NCBI GenBank assembly: GCA_001784175.1 | Contig: MFPR01000020.1 | Location: 62,001-126,000, forward strand | Reading direction: 5' to 3' | DNA length: 64,000 nt | Source: Candidatus Lindowbacteria bacterium RIFCSPLOWO2_12_FULL_62_27 | GTDB lineage: Bacteria > Lindowbacteria > 2-12-FULL-62-27 | Shown here: positions 42,855 to 51,378 of the stretch, one piece after another | How positions within the stretch are numbered: position 1 is the first letter of the stretch | Layout: each line of letters opens with the position of its first letter | Made by a program: the position numbers and the translations under genes | Notes under the pieces: generated by a model | Told to the model about the DNA's origin: nothing | Seen by the model: only the letters and a program-made list of their open reading frames with translations | Database searches by the model: none

Positions 42855-43774
42855 AGGATTCCGCACAGAAGCGCGGCGAACGTCAGAGACGCGCCGGTTA
42901 CCAGTCGCGCCGTCAGGAGGAGGTCGGCCGGAACCGGCGGGCGGAGTCCTCCGCCCAGGAACGGTTTTTCCGTTTCTTTTCCGAAATAATATGCGGGGCC
43001 GCCCAGCCGGAGGCCCAGCGCGCCGGCGGCGGCCGATTCGGGCCAGCCCGCGTTGGGGCTTGGATGCAGGCGCGCATATTCCCACATGCAGCGCCATCCG
43101 TCGCGGACCCGGCCGCGCGCAACCGGCGACCAGAGCGACAGGAGGACGGCCGTGAGCCGTGCCGGGATGAAATTCAGAATATCGTCCAGCCGGGCGGCGG
43201 CCCGGCCGAACCGCAGATACTTTTCGTTTTTGTAGCCGACCATCGAATCGAGCGTGTTGGCGATCCGATACAGCCACGCGCCGGCGGGCCCGAGGAGCGC
43301 CGCGTAGAAGATCGGTGCGGTGAACCCGTCGACGCTGTTTTCCGCCAGGCTTTCCACCGTCGCCCGTGTGAGGCCCTCGCGGTCGAGGCGGTCCACGTCC
43401 CGGCCGCACAACCGGGCGACGCCGGCGCGCGCGTCGTCCACACGCCCCGCCTCCAGCGCCGAACGCACGTCATGCCCGGTCCTGAGGAGAGAACCGAGCG
43501 CGATGGAAAAATAGACGATGACGGTTCCTGCCGCGAATTGCGCCGCCGGGGACGCGGCGATCAAAACGATCGCGACGACCGGAAACCCGCACAGCGCGAG
43601 GGCTAGAATCACGAGCGCGGCGCCGCCGACCCGTCCGTCCCATTTTAACCGGCGGAGCGCCGCCTCGATCCATTCGATCCCGCGTCCCGCCATCCGCACC
43701 GGATGCCATCGGACTTCGGGATCTCCGATGAGCAGGTCGAGGCCAACGGCGGCGATTAGAATCCACGCGGTCAT
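42845..43774 (-). CDS. cbiB: Adenosylcobinamide-phosphate synthase CbiB
   Basis: A 309-residue membrane protein with several hydrophobic helices that attaches aminopropanol phosphate to adenosylcobyric acid. Family blocks: DLLIGDPEVRWHPVRMAGRGI at the N-terminus, LAENSVDGFTAPIFYAALLG, the RIANTLDSMVGYKNEKYLRFG segment, and HPSPNAGWPESAAAGALG. ATG 43774 overlaps cbiP by four bases. Confidence 0.95.
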   Translation of the reverse strand: MTAWILIAAVGLDLLIGDPEVRWHPVRMAGRGIEWIEAALRRLKWDGRVGGAALVILALALCGFPVVAIVLIAASPAAQFAAGTVIVYFSIALGSLLRTGHDVRSALEAGRVDDARAGVARLCGRDVDRLDREGLTRATVESLAENSVDGFTAPIFYAALLGPAGAWLYRIANTLDSMVGYKNEKYLRFGRAAARLDDILNFIPARLTAVLLSLWSPVARGRVRDGWRCMWEYARLHPSPNAGWPESAAAGALGLRLGGPAYYFGKETEKPFLGGGLRPPVPADLLLTARLVTGASLTFAALLCGILWL

Positions 43775-45264
43775 GAATGTTTTATTAACCGCCGAAGAAT
43801 TGCGCCGACGTCCAAATGTGATTCGACCAGGTCGGCGGCCCGGTCAATCAGAGAGTCCAGGTCGTACCGGGCCGGCGGCCGCAGCGGCCGGCCGGCTCGC
43901 TTTCTCAAACCGTTCAGAAACGCCGCGCGAAACCGGTCCGAGTCAAACACGCCGTGAGTGAGTGTCCCGATCACGCGCCCGTCGGAGGAGATGCATCCTT
44001 CCCGGGTTTCATTTTCGCCGTGAAACAACGGCTGACATGCACCGGTTGATCCGTCGATCACGGAAACCATTCCGTGATGAATTTCATATCCCCGAATCAA
44101 CGCCTTCGACGGCCGGTGGCGCCACACCACGGGTCGGACGATTTTTTTCCGGGAAAATCGCGTGACGACGGGGAGCAGCCCGAGACCGGCCGTTCGGGCC
44201 GGTCGACCGGCTTCGACGCCGCCCGGATCGATCATCGCTCTACCCAGAAGCTGCAATCCCCCGCAGATTCCGACGATAGGGAGGCGGGTGTCGCTTCGCA
44301 AGGCATCCGCCAGGCCGCTCCGTCGAAGAAAGTCCATGTCGCCGAAAACATTTTTGGATCCCGGCAGGAGAACTGTGGAAAGACCCGACAGGTCTTTGGG
44401 CCGGACCACGTCGCGGATCATGACGTCAGGCTCGACTTGAAAAGGATCGAAGTCCGTAAAATTCGCGATGTGCGGGGTCCGGACAAGCCCGAGTGCGAGG
44501 CGGCGGCCGTCCCGCCCCTGCCGGCCCGGTGTCCGCCAACCGAGCGCGAGGCTGTCCTCTTCGGGAAGGCGCAGCTCGGTATCGTAGGGGATGACGCCGA
44601 GAACAGGGTGTCCGGTTTTTCGCCGAAGAAACCGCAATCCGGAATCCAGGAGCGTCGCGTCGCCCCGGAATTTGTTGATGCAAAGCCCGATGAGCGTGTC
44701 CCTCTCGTCCGGCCTCAGCAGGCGGACGGTCCCGAAGAGCGAGGCGAAAACGCCGCCGCGGTCGATGTCGCCCACGAGGATCACGCGCGCGCCGGCCATT
44801 TTCGCGACGCGCATGTTCGCAAAATCGACGCTGCGCAGATTGATCTCGGCGGGACTCCCGGCGCCTTCGATGACCATCGCGTCATTCTCCGCTGAAAGCG
44901 TTTGAAAAGCGCGGCGGACCGTTTTGAACCAGACCGGTTTTCTCCGGTCGATCTGCCGCACGGTAAACGTTCCGACGGGTTTCCCCATCAGCACCACCTG
45001 GCTGCGCCGGTCGCCGGATGGTTTGAGCAGGACCGGATTCATCCGGACATCAGGGTCGACGCGCCCGGCGGCCGCCTGCAGCGCCTGAGCCCGGCCGATC
45101 TCCCCGCCGGCGACGGCCGCCGCGTTGTTGGCCATGTTCTGCGCCTTGAAGGGCGCCACCTCGTATCCGCGGCGGAGAAGGATCCGGCAGAGGGCGGTGG
45201 CCAGGAAACTTTTTCCGACGTGCGAGCCGGTGCCTTGGATCATCAACGGCTGAAGTTTTCTCAC
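43771..45264 (-). CDS. cbiP: Cobyric acid synthase CbiP (CobQ)
   Basis: A 497-residue amidase for positions b, d, e and g. The dethiobiotin-synthase-like N-terminus has the P-loop IQGTGSHVGKSFLATALCRI and FKAQNMANNAAAV; the C-terminal amidotransferase carries the nucleophile in VGICGGLQLLG and the histidine in RGYEIHHG. The start is GTG at 45264 which forms a GTGA overlap with the preceding aminotransferase; this gives normal CobQ length. Confidence 0.95.
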   Translation of the reverse strand: MRKLQPLMIQGTGSHVGKSFLATALCRILLRRGYEVAPFKAQNMANNAAAVAGGEIGRAQALQAAAGRVDPDVRMNPVLLKPSGDRRSQVVLMGKPVGTFTVRQIDRRKPVWFKTVRRAFQTLSAENDAMVIEGAGSPAEINLRSVDFANMRVAKMAGARVILVGDIDRGGVFASLFGTVRLLRPDERDTLIGLCINKFRGDATLLDSGLRFLRRKTGHPVLGVIPYDTELRLPEEDSLALGWRTPGRQGRDGRRLALGLVRTPHIANFTDFDPFQVEPDVMIRDVVRPKDLSGLSTVLLPGSKNVFGDMDFLRRSGLADALRSDTRLPIVGICGGLQLLGRAMIDPGGVEAGRPARTAGLGLLPVVTRFSRKKIVRPVVWRHRPSKALIRGYEIHHGMVSVIDGSTGACQPLFHGENETREGCISSDGRVIGTLTHGVFDSDRFRAAFLNGLRKRAGRPLRPPARYDLDSLIDRAADLVESHLDVGAILRRLIKHS

Positions 45265-46316
45265 AAACCCCGGAGTGCGCCGTCCGGCCTTTCCTGGAGT
45301 ATGGTTTTCATCGCGCCGATCAGCCGGCCGTTTTCCTCCGGCAGGCGCGTCGAGACGCGGATATCGTGGCGGGTCAATCCCGGCATGCCGGCGTGCGTGC
45401 GGATCCACAGATGGTGGTCGGCCAGCCTCCGGGACACTTCCGGGCCGTCGGGACCTTCGGCGGGAAGGCGGATCAGGAAAAAATGAATGTCGGATTCAAC
45501 TGGCGCCACGCGCGGCAGGGTCCGGAAGGCTTTCCGGAACGAATCGGCCCACACGCGAATCCGCCGCCGCCGGTCGCGGACCTTCTCCGGCGCCATCTCC
45601 AATGCGGCTTTCACCGCGGCCCCCGCCGCTTGCGAGAGCGGCCATGGCGGAAGGTCGGATTCGACGCGATCGGCGATGTCGGCCGGCATGAGCGCAATTC
45701 CGGCGCGAATTCCAGGGAGCGAATAAAATTTGAGCGGCGAACGAAGAATGATGAGCGGATACGTATCGAATTCCTTCGCCGGCCATTCGCGCGGCCCGGC
45801 GTCGGAAAAATCGGCGTAGGCTTCGTCCATGATCAGAAATCCCTCCGCGTCCCGCGCCTCCCGCAGCCACGCCGCCAGCGTCTCTTCCGGAAGAACCTTG
45901 CCGGTCGGATTGCAGGGATTCGACAGGATCACGCATGCGTGAGGCGGCAATTTCGCCGGCGCCTCCGCCGCATGCAGGATCACCCGGGCGCCGGCGCGGG
46001 CGGCTGCGAAGGGATACTCGGAGAAACACGGCGTAGGCAGCACGACGATTTCCGGCCGAAGCGCAAACAGGATGTGATACAGAAGAGAGGAACTCCCGGG
46101 ACCGGCCAGAATCTGCTCCGGCGGGAGATTCAGCCGGTCCGAGTATGCCGCGCGGATCGTTTCGGCCCGAGGTTCCGGGTAGCGGGTAGATTCAGACAAG
46201 CCTGCGGCTGCGGCACTCAAGATTTCCGCCGGGGGCGGGGCTGGATGAAGGTTGGACGAGAAATCGACAAAGCCGGCCGATGGCGGATTCGCTCCGTGCG
46301 GCGGTTTCGGTGTCAT
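45261..46316 (-). CDS. cobD: PLP aminotransferase family, threonine-phosphate decarboxylase-like
   Basis: A 351-residue class I/II PLP enzyme. Seen: FVDFSSNLHPAPPPAEI at the start (the DFSxNxNP pattern of CobD/HisC), ILSNPCNPTGKVLP, DEAYADFS, and the cofactor lysine in SPLKFYSLPGIRAGI. In this operon the expected role is L-threonine-O-3-phosphate decarboxylase, giving aminopropanol phosphate for CbiB; histidinol-phosphate aminotransferase is the alternative. ATG 46316 overlaps cobS. Confidence 0.87.
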   Translation of the reverse strand: MTPKPPHGANPPSAGFVDFSSNLHPAPPPAEILSAAAAGLSESTRYPEPRAETIRAAYSDRLNLPPEQILAGPGSSSLLYHILFALRPEIVVLPTPCFSEYPFAAARAGARVILHAAEAPAKLPPHACVILSNPCNPTGKVLPEETLAAWLREARDAEGFLIMDEAYADFSDAGPREWPAKEFDTYPLIILRSPLKFYSLPGIRAGIALMPADIADRVESDLPPWPLSQAAGAAVKAALEMAPEKVRDRRRRIRVWADSFRKAFRTLPRVAPVESDIHFFLIRLPAEGPDGPEVSRRLADHHLWIRTHAGMPGLTRHDIRVSTRLPEENGRLIGAMKTILQERPDGALRGL

Positions 46317-47050
46317 GTGCGAAGGACGAACACGAACAAAACGGCCGTTTCGGCGAACTCCACGATCGCGCCCAGCACGTCGCCGGTGATGCCGCCGAAT
46401 GACCGGTGGGCCACGCCGCCGATCCCGATCCCGACCAGGGCAGCAACCAGCATCGGGATCGCGATGGCACTTTTTGAAAGGAAGAGAACGCCGGCCGTGA
46501 AGACGGTTGTCCACAGGATGTGTCGCCACCCCGCTTTGCCGATGAACGCCGTGCCCAAGCCTTCCGGACGTGCGTACGGGAACATCGCACAGCCGATCAC
46601 AACCACCCATCGGGCCGTCACGGCGGCGCAGACGACCGCAAGACCCCGCGCGGCCTGCGCAATGGCGGCGAGGGACCAGACTTTGGCGATCAAGATCAAC
46701 GCCACAGCCGCAACTCCGATCGGCCCGACGCGCGGGTCCCGGAGGATTTCGAGCCGACGGGCGCGGTCGGCGACGGCGCCCAGCGCGTCAAAGGTGTCCG
46801 CCACGCCGTCGATGTGGAGGCCGCGCGTCAGCACGAGCCAGAGAGCGACGACGATGAGTGGAGTGAGAATGCCGATATTGACCGACTCAACGGCCATCGT
46901 GAGGCCTGTCTCCATCCCCGCGAGAATCAACCCAACGACCAGCCCGGCGGCCGGAAACCAGTACAGGAGCGCGGGCCGCGCCGGATCTCGCCCGGCCGGA
47001 AGCGGGAGGATGGTGAGGAGGCGGATCGCGTCGAGAAACGAACGGATCAC
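46313..47050 (-). CDS. cobS: Adenosylcobinamide-GDP ribazoletransferase CobS
   Basis: A 245-residue polytopic membrane enzyme that joins adenosylcobinamide-GDP to alpha-ribazole in the last step. The conserved motif LHIDGVADTFDALG (residues 78-91) supplies metal-binding aspartates, and the N-terminal FLDAIRLLTILPLP is typical. Hydrophobic helices follow to the end. It overlaps both neighbours by four bases. Confidence 0.94.
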   Translation of the reverse strand: MIRSFLDAIRLLTILPLPAGRDPARPALLYWFPAAGLVVGLILAGMETGLTMAVESVNIGILTPLIVVALWLVLTRGLHIDGVADTFDALGAVADRARRLEILRDPRVGPIGVAAVALILIAKVWSLAAIAQAARGLAVVCAAVTARWVVVIGCAMFPYARPEGLGTAFIGKAGWRHILWTTVFTAGVLFLSKSAIAIPMLVAALVGIGIGGVAHRSFGGITGDVLGAIVEFAETAVLFVFVLRT

Positions 47051-48105
47051 GTGGCGGTGTCGACCCCGGCCGATTCGAACGTCGCCATGTCCCGGTACAT
47101 CGCGACCGCGCAGTCCAGCACGTGCATCGCGACGGCGGCGCCGGTGCCCTCGCCGAGCCGCATTTCAAGGTCCAGAATCGGCGTGGCCTTGAGATCCTGA
47201 AGCGCCCGCGCATGGCCCTGTTCGGCGGATTGGTGGGAGAAGAAAAGATAATCCTGGACGCCGGGCCGGAGCCGAATCGCGAGGGCCGCGGCGGCGGTTG
47301 AGATGAATCCGTCGACCAGCATCGCGCATCGCCTGGATGCGCCACCAAGAAAACAGCCCGCCATCTCGCCGATCTCGAACCCGCCGACCTTCGCCAGAAC
47401 GTCGACGGCGTCGGCGGGGTTCGGCCGCCTCTGTTTAAGACTTTCGTCGATCACCGAGACTTTTCGCGATAGTCCCTTGTCGTCCAGGCCGGTGCCCCGG
47501 CCTGCGACCTCTTGGGCCGGCCGGCCCGAAAGAGCGCAGAGGACGGCGGCGGCCGACGTGCTGTTCCCGATGCCCATATCGCCCACGCCGGCCATGTCGA
47601 TCGGCGCGTTCCGGTATTCTTCAAAGAAAACGTCCGCGCCCCACTCCAGACACCGGACGGCCTCTTCGCGCGTCATGGCGCACTCGTTCAAAAAATTTCT
47701 CGTCCCCGGCCCGATCCTTTTTTGGATCAGCCTGGGATCGCCGATGGGCGTCAGCGTGCCGGCGTCGATGACACGGACCTCCGCGTGGGCCTGCCGGGCC
47801 AGCACGTTGACGGCGGCGCCGCCTGTCAGGAAATTCAACACCATCTGGCCGGTCACGCTTCGCGGATAGAGGCTGACGCCCGCGACTTCCGCGACGCCGT
47901 GGTCCGCCGCAAAAGTGAAAATGACCCTCCGGCGGATCCGCAGGTCCGTCGTGCCGAAGACCTGGACCAGCCGGGCGGCGTTCGATTCCAGCTTGCCGAG
48001 ACTCCCGATGGGCTTCGTCAGATGATCGATCCGGCGACGGGCGGCGTCGCGAAGTTCGACGGAAACGGGGTGGATGCTTTCAAGAAGACGATTCAACTCT
48101 GTCAT
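47047..48105 (-). CDS. cobT: Nicotinate-nucleotide dimethylbenzimidazole phosphoribosyltransferase
   Basis: A 352-residue CobT, which activates the lower ligand base. Seen: LTKPIGSLGKLE near residue 30, FTFAADHGVAEVAGVSLYP, MGIGNSTSAAAVL, and the catalytic glutamate in MRLGEGTGAAVAM. Length is normal. The specific base (dimethylbenzimidazole or other) cannot be told. It overlaps cobU and cobS by ATGA junctions. Confidence 0.95.
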   Translation of the reverse strand: MTELNRLLESIHPVSVELRDAARRRIDHLTKPIGSLGKLESNAARLVQVFGTTDLRIRRRVIFTFAADHGVAEVAGVSLYPRSVTGQMVLNFLTGGAAVNVLARQAHAEVRVIDAGTLTPIGDPRLIQKRIGPGTRNFLNECAMTREEAVRCLEWGADVFFEEYRNAPIDMAGVGDMGIGNSTSAAAVLCALSGRPAQEVAGRGTGLDDKGLSRKVSVIDESLKQRRPNPADAVDVLAKVGGFEIGEMAGCFLGGASRRCAMLVDGFISTAAAALAIRLRPGVQDYLFFSHQSAEQGHARALQDLKATPILDLEMRLGEGTGAAVAMHVLDCAVAMYRDMATFESAGVDTAT

Positions 48106-48662
48106 GGGATTCCTCCTTTGGATGTGGACCGGGGTTTGATTTGCATCGGCAGGCCGGAGATCACGAGCAGGACGCGGTCGGCCTGCGCGGCCAGCCCGGC
48201 ATTGAGCCGGCCCAGCGCTTCAGAAAACTTCCGCCCGGCCCGCGTCACCGGAACCATGCCCAGACCGACTTCGTCTGAAACCACAATCACCGGCGCCCGC
48301 TGCCTCAGCATCTCCAGCAGCGCCCGCAGGTCTTCTTCCAGCGCTTGGGTGGTCCGGTCCTGAAAACGGGCGGCCACCCAGAGGGTCAGGCTGTCGATTA
48401 ATACACCTGCCGGCCGCCGGCCCGTCCGTACGCGATCAAGCGGCCGGCCGTTCAAGACCACAGTCTTCCAGGTTTGGGGCCGGCGCGCCCGATGACGGCG
48501 TATTTTTTCATGCCATTCCTTTGTTTGAGCGCCCGGCAATCCGGCCAGACCGGTCGCGAGATACAGGATCCGCCGGCCCAGCCGGCCGGCGATCCATTCC
48601 GCATATTCGCTTTTTCCGCTGGCCGCGCCGCCAAGAACCAGGGTGAGCGGATGTTTTCGCAT
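48102..48662 (-). CDS. cobU: Adenosylcobinamide kinase/guanylyltransferase CobU
   Basis: A 186-residue bifunctional enzyme. The P-loop is LGGAASGKSEYAEWIA, followed by LYLATG, HRARRPQTW (the segment containing the guanylylated histidine in known CobU) and VSDEVGLGMVP. It is the first gene of the long minus-strand string; only about 100 bases, mostly the flagellin terminator, separate it from the flagellin gene upstream, so no cobalamin riboswitch fits there. Confidence 0.94.
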   Translation of the reverse strand: MRKHPLTLVLGGAASGKSEYAEWIAGRLGRRILYLATGLAGLPGAQTKEWHEKIRRHRARRPQTWKTVVLNGRPLDRVRTGRRPAGVLIDSLTLWVAARFQDRTTQALEEDLRALLEMLRQRAPVIVVSDEVGLGMVPVTRAGRKFSEALGRLNAGLAAQADRVLLVISGLPMQIKPRSTSKGGIP

Positions 48663-48690
48663 GCGTTAGAAATATCTTATGGGAGGGAAT

Positions 48691-48721
48691 AAAAAAACCC
48701 CGCCCGCGGGGGCGGGCGGGG
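48691..48721 (-). terminator. Rho-independent terminator after flagellin 1
   Basis: On the minus strand a perfect 10-bp stem CCCCGCCCGC / GCGGGCGGGG with a four-base loop is followed by seven T residues. It separates the flagellin transcript from cobU. Confidence 0.93.
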
Positions 48722-48763
48722 GATGATCCATCTATCCCAAAAATAGGGGTGGAGCTTACGAGC

Positions 48764-49693
48764 TTACGAGAGCAATTGGAGAATGCTCGTTGGTTTCAAG
48801 TTCGCTTGGGCCAGCATTGCCTGACTTGCCTGCACCAAAACCTGCGCTTTGGTGAAGTTAATGACCTCCTCGGCCATGTCGGTGTCGCGAATCCGGCTTT
48901 CAGACGCCTGCATATTCTCCGCCGCGATCCCTACAAAATTGTAGGTGTGCTCGAGACGGTTGAATGCAGCGCCCAGCTTGGAGCGTCGCGTGACCAGCTT
49001 GTTGATGGCGCTGTCGATGATCGCAAGCGCGCTGTTCGCCTTGTCCTGCCTAGAAATCCCGAGCGAGTTCACGCTCAGAGTCGGCCTGGTGAAGTTGCCG
49101 GTCACCGCGCCAGAGGACGAGAACAGGTTGTTCAGGCCGAGCGAGACCACGGACGTCGTGCTGATGAACGTGCTGAACTTCTGCTTCGTGTTGGCGCCGA
49201 CATGAAACACCATGCTGCCGACAAAAGACCCGCCGCCGAGCGGCGTGCCGCTGACGGACGAAAACGTTCCGTCGAGAAGCTTCTGCTTGTTGAACTCGAT
49301 CGACGTCATCGAACGGTTGATCTCGTTCAGCAACTGATCGACTTCAAGCTGAATCAAGGCCCGGTCCGAATTGGTGTAGATGCCGTTGGCCGACTGGACC
49401 GACAGCTCCCGCATCCGTTGAAGGATGTCGTTCAATTCGGTCAGGCCCGCCTCCGCAACCTGAATCATGCTCAAGCCGTCCTGAATGTTCCGGCCGGCCT
49501 GCTGCAATCCTCGAACCTGCGCTCGGAGCCTTTCGCTTACGGCCAACCCGGCCGCGTCATCGCTGGCCCGGTTGATCCGGTAGCCCGAACTCAGCCGCTC
49601 CAGGGCTTTCGTCAGGCTTGTGTTGTTCAGCGTCGCCTGCCTTTGCGCGAACATGGCTTCTACGTTGTTACGTACAGAAAAATCGAGACCCAT
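48764..49693 (-). CDS. fliC: Flagellin 1
   Basis: A 309-residue flagellin with conserved D0/D1 ends and a small central region. N-terminus: NNVEAMFAQRQATLNNTSL..LERLSSGYRINRASDDAAGLAVSERLRAQ; C-terminus: RIRDTDMAEEVINFTKAQVLVQASQAMLAQAN..LQLLS. The central variable region is only about 90 residues, so the filament is thin-domain type. It is paralogous to flagellin 2, with its own leader and terminator. The leader places a CsrA-type ACAAGGAGGT site on the Shine-Dalgarno. Confidence 0.95.
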   Translation of the reverse strand: MGLDFSVRNNVEAMFAQRQATLNNTSLTKALERLSSGYRINRASDDAAGLAVSERLRAQVRGLQQAGRNIQDGLSMIQVAEAGLTELNDILQRMRELSVQSANGIYTNSDRALIQLEVDQLLNEINRSMTSIEFNKQKLLDGTFSSVSGTPLGGGSFVGSMVFHVGANTKQKFSTFISTTSVVSLGLNNLFSSSGAVTGNFTRPTLSVNSLGISRQDKANSALAIIDSAINKLVTRRSKLGAAFNRLEHTYNFVGIAAENMQASESRIRDTDMAEEVINFTKAQVLVQASQAMLAQANLKPTSILQLLS

Positions 49694-49702
49694 CGTGTGG
49701 GA

Positions 49703-49728
49703 ACCTCCTTGTCTTGAGCAGACAAGAC
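49703..49728 (-). promoter_or_regulatory. Putative CsrA site and hairpin in the flagellin 1 leader
   Basis: On the RNA strand a hairpin GTCTTG-TCTGCT-CAAGAC (49728-49711) abuts ACAAGGAGGT (49712-49703), which contains the Shine-Dalgarno and matches the CsrA core A-C-A-R-G-G-A with one changed base after it. Binding there would block translation. Confidence 0.55.
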
Positions 49729-49806
49729 CTTTGGATCGTCAATGATCCTCAGGTTCGTTCGCCACAGCCGACGCTTACCGTTCCGTCAGAATGAGTACCA
49801 CCTTTC

Positions 49807-49834
49807 CGGCCCGCGGGTGATGACCGCCGGGCCG
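49807..49834 (-). terminator. Weak hairpin downstream of flagellin 2
   Basis: CGGCCC-G-GCGG and CCGC-GGGCCG pair across a seven-base loop with one bulge, 14 bases after the flagellin 2 stop. No T-run follows on the minus strand, so termination may be partial, allowing read-through to flagellin 1. Confidence 0.35.
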
Positions 49835-49847
49835 ACGTTTCGCCTTT

Positions 49848-50780
49848 TTACCCCAGAAGGGAAAGCACGTTCTGAGGCAGAAGGTTGGCCTGTGCCAGCA
49901 TGGCATTGGCCGCCTGAACCAGAACCTGGGCTTTGGTGAAGTCAATGATCTCCGCCGCCATGTCCGTGTCCCGAATCCGGCTTTCCGCCGCCTGCAACTG
50001 CTCGCGGATGGTCCCGGCGTAATTCAGCGTGTGCTGAAGCCGGTTCTCCATCGCGCCGAGCTTGGATCGGTTGCGGGTGATGTTGTTGATCGCGCTGTCT
50101 AACAGCGCCATCGCACTCTCGGCTTTGATCTGACTGAGCACCCCGTTGAAGGTGCCGGTTTTCGTGAAATTCCCGGAAACTGCCCCGCTCGAAGAAAAGA
50201 GCGAGTTCAGACCCATCCCGAAGACTGACAGAGTCGCGATGCTGACGCGGATGGTCTGGTTCTTGTTGGCGCCCACGTGGAACAGAATGCTCCCGAGGTA
50301 CGTGCTGCCGCTGGGCAGGGCGCCGGTGGGTTGCGTGCTGGAAAACGTGCCGTCCATCAGCTTCAGGCGGTTGAATTCGACCGAAGTCTGCATCCGGTTG
50401 ATCTCGTTCAGCAGTTGGTCGATCTCCTGCTGAATCAGGCTTCTGTCCGAATTGTTGTAAATGCCGTTGGCCGACTGGATCGAGAGTTCCCGCATCCGCT
50501 GCACGATGTCGTGCAGCTCCTGCATCCCCGATTCAGCGACCTGAATGAGACTGATGCCATCCTGGATGTTCCTGAGCGCCGCCGCGTACCCGCGAACCTG
50601 GGTCCGCAGCCGTTCGCTCACGGCCAGACCGGCCACGTCGTCGCCGGAACGGTTGATCCGATAGCCGCTGGACAACCGCTCCAATGAACGAGTGAGCTGA
50701 CCGTTGTTCAAGGTCGATTGACGGTGGGCAAACATCGCTGTGACGTTATGACGTACAAAAAATCCGTCTGCTACTGGCAT
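49848..50780 (-). CDS. fliC: Flagellin 2
   Basis: A 310-residue flagellin, paralogue of flagellin 1 over its whole length (NVTAMFAHRQSTLNNGQL..LERLSSGYRINRSGDDVAGLAVSERLRTQ at the N-terminus; RIRDTDMAAEIIDFTKAQVLVQAANAMLAQAN at the C-terminus). The middle region differs most. ATG 50780 is preceded by AAGGAGGA within a hairpin loop. It is the first flagellin gene after csrA, with a 330-bp leader region between. Confidence 0.95.
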   Translation of the reverse strand: MPVADGFFVRHNVTAMFAHRQSTLNNGQLTRSLERLSSGYRINRSGDDVAGLAVSERLRTQVRGYAAALRNIQDGISLIQVAESGMQELHDIVQRMRELSIQSANGIYNNSDRSLIQQEIDQLLNEINRMQTSVEFNRLKLMDGTFSSTQPTGALPSGSTYLGSILFHVGANKNQTIRVSIATLSVFGMGLNSLFSSSGAVSGNFTKTGTFNGVLSQIKAESAMALLDSAINNITRNRSKLGAMENRLQHTLNYAGTIREQLQAAESRIRDTDMAAEIIDFTKAQVLVQAANAMLAQANLLPQNVLSLLG

Positions 50781-51110
50781 GACTGGATTCCTCCTTGAAT
50801 CAAATCCCGTGGTTCATCCTTGAGCCACGTATTAATCTATAATCAGTATGATCCGAATATCCTCCCGCAGGCCGCCCTCCTCGCCATGATGTCGGATGAA
50901 TGAATTGGCTCGGAAACGGCCGCGAGGCCGAACAGAATGTCCCGTCCTGTATTTCTGGAGGACGCCGCTAACCGGGGGCTCTGGGTTTTGTCACGCCGTT
51001 TCACCTCCTTATGCCGTCGGTTCCTCCGCCTCATGCGGAGGGTACATGGAAAACTCCTGTTCACATTTTCGGCGCGGGGGCCGGGAATCTTGAATGAATT
51101 GTGCGGGGGA
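50781..51110 (-). other. 330-bp leader between csrA and flagellin 2
   Basis: No convincing gene. Seen on the minus strand: two CsrA-type hairpins next to the flagellin ATG (separate entry), a possible -10 element TTATAG at 50842-50837 with poor -35, a 7-bp hairpin CCTCCGC-ATGAG-GCGGAGG at 51043-51025, and an isolated strong Shine-Dalgarno AAGGAGGTG near 51010 followed by GTG starts that give only a 9-codon or a weak 53-codon reading. I do not find a good sigma28 promoter. Confidence 0.5.
50786..50829 (-). promoter_or_regulatory. Two CsrA-type GGA hairpins in the flagellin 2 leader
   Basis: Upstream hairpin: CGTGG (50829-50825) pairs with CCACG (50812-50808), loop containing CAAGGATG. Downstream hairpin: GATTC (50801-50797) pairs with GAATC (50790-50786), loop AAGGAG, which is the Shine-Dalgarno itself. 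Paired GGA-in-loop sites with one on the ribosome binding site match known CsrA control of flagellin mRNA. Confidence 0.7.
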
Positions 51111-51368
51111 CTACTTGTTTCCGGATGGTTTCGGTGGGATCTCTTTCTTGAACAGCTGCGCGGCCTTGGCCAGGCTGTCGACCTTCTGCCGGGCGGCCTC
51201 TATGTTTTCCTTCTGGATGGCCTCGTAAACCTCGCGCCGGTGCACGGTCACCTCCCGCGGGGCCTTGATGCCGATCTTCACCTGTTCGCCGTGTACCGAC
51301 ACCACCACCACCTCGATGCCGTCGCCGATCATGATGCTTTCGTTCACTTTGCGGGTCAGGACCAGCAT
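51111..51368 (-). CDS. csrA: Carbon storage regulator CsrA
   Basis: An 85-residue RNA-binding regulator: [42 protein letters not shown] are the complete family core; the C-terminal 25 residues (to KPSGNK) extend beyond the usual 60-70. CsrA represses translation by binding GGA hairpins. It follows fliW by 10 bases and precedes the flagellin genes, the arrangement of the FliW-CsrA switch in which FliW sequesters CsrA until flagellin competes for FliW. Confidence 0.97.
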   Translation of the reverse strand: MLVLTRKVNESIMIGDGIEVVVVSVHGEQVKIGIKAPREVTVHRREVYEAIQKENIEAARQKVDSLAKAAQLFKKEIPPKPSGNK

Positions 51369-51378
51369 GGCGGCGCCC

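Noticed and set aside
45366-47192. A 608-codon open frame opposite cobD, cobS and cobT
   Set aside because: Arginine- and proline-rich shadow frame; the opposite strand holds three recognisable cobalamin genes with exact ATGA junctions.
48663-48763. Possible cobalamin riboswitch ahead of cobU
   Set aside because: The gap is about 100 bases and mostly a flagellin terminator; no B12-box sequence or room for the structure.
50843-51019. Possible small protein in the csrA-flagellin gap with a strong Shine-Dalgarno
   Set aside because: The 53- to 73-codon frame has no hydrophobic or family pattern and an arginine-rich random-like composition; I keep it only as a note in the leader entry.
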